From contig NW_017386033.1 of the NCBI RefSeq assembly GCF_000237925.1, positions 310,001 to 374,000 on the forward strand: a stretch of DNA of 64,000 nt, in the 5' to 3' direction. Shown here piece by piece: positions 23,721 through 33,415 of the stretch. Within the stretch, counting starts at the first letter, position 1. Each line of letters begins with the position of its first letter. Source of the DNA: Schistosoma mansoni. Lineage: Eukaryota; Platyhelminthes; Trematoda; Strigeidida; Schistosomatidae. The notes under the pieces were generated by a model that had not been told where the DNA came from, did not search any database, and saw nothing but the letters and a program-made list of their open reading frames with translations. The translations under genes were made by a program, and so were the position numbers.

Positions 23721-24246
23721 CCCCAAATGCCCTGGTACGGCCGAGAGTAGGGAGAGTCTGCTCTCCCTCTCGAAATGCTCTTATGGCCACGCGAATATAT
23801 AGCCTCTACCAAGGAACTCCTACTTACTGCCTTCTCGTGGCATCACTGTTGTTTACGAAATTGAGAGAACGAAAAGCGAATGTCCGGCGCTTTAACCGGG
23901 TTAGTTGACATGGAAGGTCCACCTAGGGGAGTTGGAAAACCCTGATTCCAAACCAATGGTGCACATGGACTCCAGTATCCTGAAGGAACAAATGGCGTAT
24001 GAATCAATCGTTGGTCACCGGCTACCATGGGACTGCATCTCCTCACGATGCTCCACTGCCTTGTGGATCAGACCTTTAGATCAAAGGCTCGGGGTGTGGC
24101 CCCCTAAGAAAACCACCGGCTTCAGTTCGGGCACCCGGGCAGTATCACAGCCCTCACACAAACCAAATGAGATTTGTGTGGCGCATATGTAGCTGGTGCT
24201 TTTTTGTACCAATATTTATGTGTTTAGATAAATAATAATAAATAAA
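23721..24246 (+). mobile_element. 0.5-kb retroposon family, longest copy
   Basis: It begins near CCCCAAATGCCCTGGTACGG and ends with TATTTATGTGTTTAGATAAA and AATAAATAAAT. TATCATTGGT (23,711-23,720) and TATCATGGT (24,247-24,255) flank it, a target duplication with one base lost. It has no clear coding frame and is about 525 bases long. At least six copies or fragments are in this window. It is inserted in the Merlin cluster and is therefore younger than it. Confidence 0.8.
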
Positions 24247-24569
24247 TATCATGGTTCCAGAGGTCGACTACCATGAGGCCATATGGACGTGTTCCTGTAC
24301 CGGATGCACTATGATTTTAGAACTTCTGAACCTATATCTGACCCTGAGAAGTTTTTGAGTCATGTAAAAGAACTGTATCCCCTTTAATTTTTGAGTTTTG
24401 TATAATGTATTTTTACTGTATACTGTCTTCTGATTGTCTAATATTTCTCAAGATCATTTAAGATTCGTTCAAAGGTCGGCAGTATAGTTTAGTCTCGCCA
24501 ATATTTTTTCAAGTTCACTTAAGACTCGTCCAAAGGTCGTCCATAAATTATAGTCTCGCCACTAAACCA

Positions 24570-25089
24570 TATGGTTTAGTATCACCATACACATCAAAAC
24601 AAATTGAGGTGGGGAATCGGTGTGAACATCGCCATGAGTTTTTTCTTAACTGAGGATGCCTAGTTTAGTAGCTTTGTAACTGTGTAAAACCAGAATAAAA
24701 AGGATGACAGTGAAACAGATAGTGGGAAATATTCCGAAAAGTAACCACTTAAATAACCCTTTTAATCAGGTCAAATTCTTCAGCATCACCATTGACCCTG
24801 AGTTTTTCCCCCTAATTTTTTTTAAATATCCCGTTCCTTTGACAAAGATAGAGAGAACAAGACATATGTTATACTGAAAAGCCTCCAACTTCATCAGTTG
24901 TTTACACTACAAAATCGCGTGATTTAATAGACCTAATAACGCACAACTGATGGAAAGTTTCCTATATGTATTTTCCATACAACTATATATACGAATGTAC
25001 AGCTTAAGTAAATGGTTTCGTCGAAAAGAAAATTTGCTTCGCTGAATCCTCTTTTTCTCATTCAATGACATTATGAGTTATTTTAGTTA
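24570..25089. other. AT-rich spacer, no gene seen
   Basis: Nothing recognisable lies between the Merlin cluster and the CR1 element. Confidence 0.4.
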
Positions 25090-26789
25090 ACGTTCAATAA
25101 ACAAAGTTATCACACTTTGAAAGTGACAAATGATTTCCCGAATTATTGTATTTATGGATAAACAAACATAAACAATTGTGGACAGAAAAACAAGGAGTAC
25201 ACAGAACTACCTCATTAACCTTGGATATCTTGCGTTCACGCGAGAAGGTACCGCAACCTTTGAAGTCGTCCGCCCTCCAACAAGTCTTCACAACCAAAGA
25301 TCCAAAATTGCTTTACAGTCTTCAGTCTTCAGTAATAAGGATAGGAGGTCTAGTGACCTATTTTAATCCTTGCAGTTTGTTACACTGTGGAGGTCCAATC
25401 TCGTCTTGAATATATCAACAGAAGGTGCTGATATTACGTGTTCTGGTAGAGAATTCCAGTAATTCACTACTCGGTGCGAGAAACGAAACTCCAGACGTAG
25501 ACGATTTGATCTCGGTTTTTGGACTTTCTTTGAATGTCCTCTCAAATGATCAGCCCTAGACGGGAGGAAAAGATAGGACATGTTAGTACCAAGGTCATCG
25601 TTCAGGATACGATATGCCAATATTAGATCACCCCGTATTCGCCGGTAAGATAACGGAAATAAGTTGAGGTGTCTCAGTCTGTGTTCATAAGATAGGCTAG
25701 ATAGGCCTTTTACCATTTTTGTCCCGCGGCGTTGGACTCGTTCCAACATATCCGCCTCACATTTGAAACAAGGACTCGCTGCTTGAATCCCATATTCCAA
25801 ATGTGGCCGTACGAAAGTTGGGTATAATAATCCCCATCCATATACCGGAAAGATCTACGAATAGACCATAATACCCTATAGCCTTTTGCAGCAGCAGCCT
25901 TACAGTGACTGGTTGTTTTGAGATCATTACTTAGTATGACTCCTAAATCTTTATAGTTTCTTACTTTGGGCAGCACTAGTCCACATATTGTGTGGTGATA
26001 CGAATCATCGTAGTTATTTAATTGCATCACAACACTTTTATTAGGGTTTACTTCTAGTGACCACCCATTCATCCATGCCACTAATGAGTTAAGATCTTCC
26101 TGTAAAACTATTCTGTCTGACATACTATATATGGGTCTCCAAATCTTAATGTCATCGGCGAATAGTAGGACGGGTGACTTAGCTATAGCTGGTAATTCAT
26201 TTATATAGAGTAAAAAGAGAAGAGGACCTAAAATCGTGCCTTGGTGGACGCCACTTTTTACTGGTTCCCACGATGAGAGAGCCCCATTTACTCTTACCCT
26301 TTGTCTCCTTTCATGAAGAAAGTTACTTATCCAGTCTATGACTGCAAAATGAATTCCAAAACTTTCTAGTTTTAATTTAAGACCAGAATGGGAAACCTTA
26401 TCAAAGGCTTTACTTAGATCTATGAAAATGACATCTACAGGAATATTGCGATCTTTTGCCTCAGCTCAATCTTCTCTTGCAATGAGAAGATTTGTCAAAC
26501 ATGATAGACCTTTTCGAAAACCATGTTGTTCCTTTGACAAAAGATCATGTCTTTCCACGTAGTTTATAACAGCCATCCTGATAATTTTTTCCATTAGTTT
26601 TACAACTGCACTAGTTAAGCTGATGGGTCGATAGTTACTAACTAAATCCCTACTCCCAGCCTTATACACCGGACTGATTATTGCGTCTTTCCAGTCTCTG
26701 GGCAATCTGGAATTCCGTAGGGACATATCAAACTGTATCGCTAAGGGTTCAGCAATAACATCTGAGAGGGCTTTCATAATCCGAGGATG

Positions 26790-27545
26790 GTGGAGAAGAT
26801 TTGTAGCTCTGGTGGGTAATTTTGATGTTGGTTTGTTCTCTAAGCTGGATGGTTTGGTCGTGGAGCTTTCATCGTCCTTCTGAACGACATCATCAGCACA
26901 AACTTCGGGTAGAAGTGAGGTGTTTGAATTTCTCCACATGTGATTCACAGCTTGTCCTCTGCACCTCGATGTTGATTGGTTCTTATTGACCTTAAATCTG
27001 TTATTGTTTATTTCTTTGTTTTGGTTGTATCTCCTATTGGTTTGATTTTTGTTCCTATGTTTCTGCATAATTTTCTTGATTGGTTGATAGATTGGATTGA
27101 TTTCAATATGTTTGTTTATTGCTGATTGACCTGAGTGCCAAGCTTCTAAAAATTCTCTGGTATTTTTGGAATTGCCTCTGTCCAAAATCTGCACATTTTC
27201 CCAGTCGAATGTATGTCCGTAGTTGTCCACGTGTATTGATATGAGTGAAGAAATGTCGTGGCGTTTGACTGCTAATTGGTGTTCATGTAGGCGAAGATGC
27301 AGGGGGCGTCCGCTTTGTCCAATATAGTGTTTGTTGCAGTTGGTACAATTTATCTTGTAGATGATGTTTGTTTTGTCCTCTTTTGCCATTTCATCTTTTG
27401 GTTTGCATAAGACTGAGTGGAGGGACTTTGTTGGTTTGTGGGCTACATGTACATGATTGTACATGATTGTACGCACCGTTGAGATTAGAATTAAAACGGT
27501 TATCGAAGTAAACGATTAACGAATCGCGGCACTACAGTACAACAT
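26790..27545 (-). mobile_element. Penelope-like element fragment with GIY-YIG endonuclease
   Basis: Within 27,476-26,466 the first about 100 codons give a GIY-YIG nuclease: NIIYKINCTNCNKHYIGQSG followed by RPLHLRLHEH, with Cys residues upstream of the YIG as in Penelope-like elements. The region is followed by a low-complexity basic tail and a terminal segment (VNHMWRNSNTSLLPEVCADD) that recurs at 62.66-62.98 kb. The RT part of the Penelope element is missing. The reading frame runs on without a stop into the CR1 RT, giving a 336-codon chimaeric frame. Its end is flanked by ATCCTCGGATTATG (26,788-26,775, minus strand). Confidence 0.8.
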
Positions 27546-28394
27546 GTATCCAAACCTACACTTTTTGGTGTAAACCAAGGTTCTTTTCTGTTGAACTTGG
27601 TAATTACCCATGAGACTGGGGATATTGCCAACCTAAATATTCTTCCCCCGTTAGTAAATAGCGATCACGCTGTTTTATCATTCACGTTTAGAGCTAGCGA
27701 TATGATATACGATCAGATTAAGCGTCGCCCAAACATATGGAGAGCTAACATACCAGCCATTCAGGATTGTGCTACTAAGATAGATTGGTCAGTAGATACT
27801 AGCTCATCAGTTGACGAGGCGTGGTCTGTATTTAAAGGCAAGTTTAGTGCAGTCACGTCCCCGTTCATACCATACTTGGTGCCACGTAGACCGAACAATA
27901 GTCCACCGTGGATAAATAAAGAAGTTAAGAAACTTCTTAGGCGTAGAAAAAAACACTGGAACATGTTCATCTCTACTGGCTTAGAACAGTACAGATTCAG
28001 TTATTGTAAGATTAGAAATACTTGTAAAGCGTTAATTAGTAGGACTAGACGGTCATACGAAAAACAATTGGTTAGGGATTACAAACATAGTCCAAAACGG
28101 TTATTCTCGTATATAAAGAGGCGAACTCAGAGAAGTGGTGGAATACCATCACTTTTGATACAAGAAAATCCGTTAAGTTTGGCAAGAAATGATACCGAAA
28201 AAGCCGAAGCTTTTTCGGAATATTTCAGTAAAGTTTTTTCTACCAATAATGAGGAGCGATCACCTATTAATTGTGATTGTGGCGACTTGTTGATGAACCC
28301 TGTGGTCATTAAGAAAGAAACTGTTTTAAGCCTACTTCAGCATCTCAAACCTGATAAGTTAAGTGATCCTGATGATATTCATCCTCGGATTATG

Positions 28395-28522
28395 ATGTTG
28401 GTTTGTTCTCTAAGCTGGATGGTTTGGTCGTGGAGCTTTCATCGTCCTTCTGAACGACATCATCAGCACAAACTTCGGGTAGAAGTGAGGTGTTTGAATT
28501 TCTCCACATGTGATTCACAGCT
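28395..28522 (+). repeat. Second copy of the Penelope end, opposite orientation before inversion
   Basis: About 128 bases match 26,822-26,950 base for base in the same plus-strand orientation, for example GTTTGTTCTCTAAGCTGGAT at both. It abuts the plus-strand CR1 segment at 28,394, directly after ATCCTCGGATTATG (28,381-28,394). Penelope-like elements are known to carry such partial end copies (pseudo-LTRs). Confidence 0.8.
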
Positions 28523-30140
28523 GAAAATGACTGTGATAACAGTTAGCTGTAACATAGGTGTAGGATGAAACGAATAAGACATGCAATGTACAACATCCGA
28601 CAGTGAGCTCACAGCTAATGACTTCACTAGTTCCACTATCATGGGATTCGCAAACGGTGGAGCGGATATTTATACTATTGGCTATGTATAGAAGGACGCC
28701 ACCTCCTTTCCTGCATCTATGTCTATCACTTCTAAACAATGATATCCGGATAATTCTGGGGTGAAATCGAAGTCATGGACTAACCAAGTTTCCGTCACAG
28801 CTACAATGAGTGGCCTTAATTTGTCCACTAATGCTCCTAGCTCGTAGAATTTATGTTTTAGACCACGGGCGTTGGCATATAAAACTCCTAGGGGGAACGA
28901 CCTATCCACACAGGCCTTGGTAGCATTCGCTTCCAAGACCTGACTATTCGAAAACCCACCAATCGGAGATTTTCTTCACCGTTTTATCGACGGGTTTCTA
29001 GTTCAGCTAGTGCCGTCTTCCTTTTTATTCTACCTTCAAGAGACACATCCGGTCTAATTCGAATGTCAGAGTTGTCGTGACTTCGAGCGTTACTTAACAG
29101 AAGATTACGTTGTTTCTCCGACCCTAAGATTACCTTAAGGAGTCTACACGGTCGGGGTAGAACACTGTCATCGGCCCTTTTACCTATTCTAACTAATTTT
29201 TTGACCTGAACACCTTTAGTGTTATCTGGTAATATGCTACGGATATATCCTCCGAGTCCTCTAAGTCATGGGTGTGTCTAACCTTAGGATCTGGATCGTT
29301 AGACTCTGGCAATTTACTCACAATAATATTCGATGATATTAAATTCCTCTCAGTCGCACTAGGATGATGATCTGCCGTTCTATCAGAGTGCGATAGTGCA
29401 TTGAGTGACTCAGACTGTGAGTTCCTCAATGCCTTGTCAACCAAGTGTGCTTTATCATTAGCTTTTTTTCCTTTCCTTTTCCCCTTTACTGCGGTCCATT
29501 TTTCGTCATTCAGGACAGCTGCATCGAGACTATTGGGGACGGCGACGGTTTTATCCGGGTCCTCAATTTCTACTAAAGATGCATGATTACTCATGTCAAT
29601 ACCATGTGGTGATTTACTCCTCGTTTGTTGTAACGGAAGTTTCACTTTGTCATTAATTAGAGTAGGCTGTTCAGCGCGTTTTGTAACAGCACTTACAACA
29701 CTGACACAGTCTTCACTGTCAGTGCTTGCGTTACTAGCGCACCCACTATCGTTCTTTTTACAGGCTAGAGCCAATAGGCTCATAGCCTCCTGGATTAATG
29801 TCGTCTTGTTGGTACAGCAGAACATACAAAGCCAGTGCGAGTTAGGCTTAGAACATCTTTTGTATGCAGCTGGACTGAGACGGGTACACATCTTGTGGAA
29901 CCATTTTTTGCATTCATCGCACTGCATCCCTTCATCTACGGGGAATAAACAGTTCGGCTGTCCACATTTGAATGAGCTGCCAACCATTGTAGTCAGATTA
30001 GGTTTAAAACAATATGATCACAATAATAACACAAGCGTCAGAGTATATGCAAAAGAAGGAACCACGAGACAAACTTTTCAATAAAATTTCAAACCTTAAC
30101 TGAATTAAAGTAGACCAAGAATGCTTTTGATACAACAAAT

Positions 30141-30194
30141 CAGTCAGTCAGCTACAACGTAGGACCAGGCACATATATGCATCGGTCCAAGTTG
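30141..30194 (-). mobile_element. 54-bp LINE family-A 3'-end insertion
   Basis: CAGTCAGTCAG followed by CTACAACGTAGGACCAGGCA is the reverse complement of the extreme 3' end of the family-A LINE. TTGATACAACAAAT flanks it perfectly on both sides (30,127-30,140 and 30,195-30,208), a 14-base target duplication. Confidence 0.85.
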
Positions 30195-30689
30195 TTGATA
30201 CAACAAATACACAAAAGCAACGATAATCACAACAAGTATGAAAGTCACTGCCCTTACGAATTGTTTATCCCTTACGATCTATGCTCGGCTAGCTGAAGAG
30301 CATTCTTGTTTTAAAAATATATGAATTTGGTTGTAGTTCTCTCATAAACTGAATAACCGAACAATTTAGTTAATGACATTAATGATAGAGGAGTAAAACA
30401 TCGGGTATTCCTCCTTATCCCCACAGCATCAATTGAATCCTCAAGCCTCCCTCCCCTAGATGAAGTGAAAGCTCCCATCAATATGACTCTCGGCGAAGAA
30501 TCTTTCAACTTACTGATCCCTTGAAGAAATACCTACGATTAATTCTCATAATGGCGGCTTGTCAGTAGATCGTACGGTTACTGAGAATGAAGCCGCTGTG
30601 TGGGTAAATCAATCTCCGAAATAAACAGCTTTGTGGGCCCTCAACATTTAATGCTGACAGCATTAGCTTTGCTTGACACACCTCGATGA

Positions 30690-31980
30690 ACGCTCTCGGT
30701 CACGCAAACGCACCAGAGCACAAGTGGATGCGCCGTGTTGCCCCTTGTTGGAAAATCATATATCATTTCTTCATTGTCATTCTTCACACATTACGATATT
30801 GTTTTCATATCTTCGGATATTTTTCCCGCTGTATGTTATACTTTATATTCATCATGGAAGAACAGACTTCTAAGTCATTTAAGATAACAACTCTTTCGCC
30901 TCCCTCATTCCCGCTAATGCCATTTTTGCTCGAAAATATCGCAGCTTCATCCTGTTACACAGAATCTGGCGTCTACAAGCACGGCGTTTCAGATCTACGT
31001 GCACAATCAGTAGTAAAGGCACTACCACGTGATTTCGACAGGTGCGTTGGACCCAGTATGTTTACTAATGATGTTTCGGAACCTTATGAAGCTTTAAAGA
31101 AGGATATTCTTGAGTATGGAGATCTAACTGACCGACAAAGGTTGGACCAACTCTTCAACAACGTCATGCTGAAACATAACTCTGAAACAGGAATGTTGCT
31201 GAGAATGTGAGAGGTCATAGGTTAACGGGTAAGGCCTTGTTTAGACGGCTCTTCTTGTTCGAGCTTCCCCAACAGGTGCAGACTTTACTTGAGTCACTTC
31301 AAAACAACGCTGTAGATAAACCGGTTACACTTGTCAACCGGATTCTGGAGTTCACTAGAGCACCTAGCGCCAAGATATATTCTGTCAAAGAAAAGCCTGA
31401 GATGACACGAAATGATGTCACAGACCTCTGTCATGCTCTGACAGGTTACCCTAATATTTATCATGACCGTAGACGCTCCCAAACCCCTTGAAGAGGTTTT
31501 TTCATGAAAACGATCTGACTCTAGATCATATGAGACAGATCGCCCTGATTTGTGCTGGCACTATAATCAGTATTGTAAGTCTTCACGAAATCTCAGCGAG
31601 CCCTGCATTTTTTCGAGCTCCAAACCACCCGACACGAAAAACGTTTCCGGAAACTTTCTTGATGACATTTATAAACGGCCACCGTAGCCGACGAACACAA
31701 CTATCTGTTATATACCACTGATATGATGGCGAAAGTTCGCTATCTCGTCGACACTGGTGCAGAAGTTGGTATTCTTCCTGAAATTTCTAACGACTGACTG
31801 CATGAGGCAATTTTCAACTTACCGATCCCCACTTACAGTAAGCGATATGTATTCCTTAACGTGCTTCTACGTAAACCCATTCATTGGATTTTCGTTGTTA
31901 CAGACTTTTCTATGCCAATCATTATTACAGACCTTCTACAACATCATAACCAAATCGTTGACACACTCAAATGGAGATTA
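30690..31980 (+). mobile_element. LTR retrotransposon fossil: gag and protease region (Ty3/Gypsy type)
   Basis: Gag-like sequence runs from about 30,850 to 31,500 (RLDQLFNNVMLKHNSETG, FELPQQVQTLLESLQNN). A retropepsin block follows near 31,745-31,780 with the VDTGAE active-site motif, then the LLRKPIHWIFVV-type stretch near 31,865. No RT, integrase or paired LTRs were found next to it. It is broken in several places and is a decayed remnant of a lineage different from the one at 10.85 kb. Confidence 0.7.
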
Positions 31981-32175
31981 TAATAATAATAATAATAATT
32001 TATTCTCAAATAACATTGTTACATGAGGCATACCGGTTTACAGGCAAGATCAAATTATCGATCCATCCTATCAATAGATACTTGATAAATACCCCGAACC
32101 ATACCAAACGCTACTAAAATAATCGTGTGTAATAATAATAATTTATTCTCACACAACAGTTTGTTACATGAGAAC
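31981..32175 (+). repeat. ATT microsatellite and duplicated TTATTCTCA...GTTACATGA motif
   Basis: (AAT)n runs at about 31,982-32,000 and 32,128-32,142 are each followed by a TTATTCTCAxAxAACA...GTTACATGA block. The same block occurs inverted at 37,980-38,020, next to the TATA-bearing repeat. Confidence 0.5.
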
Positions 32176-32224
32176 ACACTCACTTGAATCTTAAGGGACC
32201 TTAATCTTCTAGAACTCGACTTTC

Positions 32225-33110
32225 CTAAACGCACGACCTACATACTTACTTAGGCCTGCTATCCCTCGAAGATGAGCATAGGCCACCCACAAACACCCCC
32301 CGTCCAACCCTGCCCTGGGCAAAACTCTTCAGTTCTTTCCAGTTCCTATTCATCCTCTTCATGTCCGCTTCTATTTCCCGACAAAGTGTATTCTTTAACG
32401 TCCCTCTTTTCCGTTTCCATTTGGAAGTCCAAGTTAGCTCTTGCATCGTTAAGCAGTTTGATAATTTCCCCAATATGCATCTTATCCACTTCCAACAACT
32501 CCCAATTTCCTATTCAGCGCTAAGGCGGTTTGCTTTCTCCCACAATACCCTGTTGCTGATAGTATCCGGTCAATGAATATTCAGTATCCTACGTAGGCAA
32601 TTGTTTATAAATGTCCGGTGGATTCACTGGAACTGGTCTGTTCAAGAGTTCCTCGAAGTATTCTATCCATCTGTTCCTTTGTTCTTGAATATCCGTGATT
32701 GGTTTGCCTTCTTTGTCTTTGACCTACCTCTCTAGTTTACTATATTTCCTTTTCGGTTTCTTCATCGTGTCATGTAGTTCTTTCGTATTACCTCCTGCAG
32801 GTTTTCCCCTACTAGTTGCTAGCTGTTCCATATATTTGTGCTTGTCAGTCCTAATGCTCCTCATCATTTGCATGTTTGCTTCTGTGTATTCAGCCTATGC
32901 CTTGACTTTCTCTGTTCTTGTTCGACTGTTGTTAATTGCTGTCTTCTTCTTCTCCTTCTTCTTCCTATCTCCAATCTTAACTAGGATGTCCATAGGGATC
33001 TATTGCTTATGGTGGTGCTTGTTGTGACCCACCACCTCCTGATATTTTGAATTCAATGCTTCTTTGATCCTTTTGCTATTGTCCTTCACATTAGTTTCTT
33101 CTTGCTTGAA
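32225..33110 (-). mobile_element. RTE-like LINE (family B) with internal deletion
   Basis: On the minus strand the EN-RT linker reads KKEKKTAINNSRTRTEKVKA (about 32,950) and EYFEELLNRPVPVNPPD (about 32,640). It is joined near 32,585 directly to the post-RT C terminus (ALTWTSKWKRKRGTLKNTL then REIEADMKRMNRNWKELKS, 32,440-32,300). The entire RT core is missing, so this is an internally deleted derivative. The 3' end near 32,225-32,255 has an AAGTAAGTATG-type tail. Confidence 0.75.
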
Positions 33111-33184
33111 TAAATCTTGTCAGGCTTTGGACTCCGTCTCCCACACTGTCTAGACATTCCATGTACCTACAAAAATTGTTGCTT

Positions 33185-33415
33185 TGAGAATTGCAAAGAA
33201 TTTCGGTCTTCATCATTGGGTGTCATAATTATTCCTTTAATTAGGATGACAGAGTTTAAATGGTTTAAGTTGTTTAGTCTGGTTGGTTTCCTTTTAGCAA
33301 AGTTGTATTCTGCATGATGGGATTGTCGACCCCATGTCCAACCCCACTTTATGCGATTTTGGTACTGGCAGTAACTCTAGAAGAGATACAGGCGGAGTTT
33401 AATCGCTTAATCAAG
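33185..33415 (+). repeat. Dispersed repeat, copy 1 (partner at 51.89 kb)
   Basis: CAGAGTTTAAATGGTTTAAG near 33,247 and GGGATTGTCGACCCCATGTC near 33,317 are matched at 51,967-52,060 by GTAGAGTTTAAATGGTTT and GGGGTCGCTAACTCCGTGCC. It is an unclassified repeat about 230 bases long with no coding frame. Confidence 0.55.

Larger units (their letters stand above)
22610..24569 (+). mobile_element. Merlin DNA transposon, nested copies
   Basis: Outer ends lie at 22,619 and 24,560, with terminal inverted repeats based on GGCGAGACTATAATTTATGG. ACTAAACCA flanks both sides (22,610-22,618 and 24,561-24,569), a perfect 9-base duplication; Merlin elements make 8-9-base duplications. A transposase remnant of the IS1016/Merlin type lies at 22,745-23,045 (SARIGTFFARSRLRPRQLIM, ASAVQWYEYCRNICIIKM). 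A C-terminal piece follows at 23,070-23,235 (start of an IEAMWSRL-type block). A second, diverged Merlin (ends 23,238-23,261 and 24,476-24,499) sits inside it and repeats the C-terminal block at 23,660-24,375. The transposase has stops and frameshifts and lacks an intact DDE core. Confidence 0.85.
25090..30110 (-). mobile_element. CR1-like LINE with PHD-finger ORF1, split by a Penelope-like insertion and inverted in the middle
   Basis: On the minus strand, ORF1 at 29,987-29,193 starts MVGSSFKCGQPNCLF and has a PHD-type C4HC3 zinc pattern (QCDECKKWFHKMC...WLCMFC). The endonuclease follows at 28,936-28,520 (VLYANARGLKHKFYELGALV, AVTETWL, KGGGVLLYIANSINIRS). The EN-RT linker (INHE-type LVITHETGDIANLNI, SDHAVLSF) is on the plus strand at 27,575-28,394. 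RT continues on the minus strand at 26,789-26,120 (SNYRPISLTSAVVKLMEKII, HGFRKGLSCLTNLL, and an LLFADDIK active site near 26,150), and the C terminus ends at 25,363 (WNSLPEHVISAPSVDIFKTR). About 80-90 residues at the end of EN are absent. The element is inactive but fairly well preserved. Confidence 0.85.

Noticed and set aside
29593-30084. Plus-strand open frame of 163 codons
   Set aside because: It lies opposite the CR1 ORF1 with its PHD finger on the minus strand, which explains the length.
32695-33027. Hydrophobic 110-codon plus-strand frame that looks like a membrane protein
   Set aside because: It is the antisense of the Lys/Glu-rich EN-RT linker of a family-B LINE, which reads as hydrophobic residues on the other strand.
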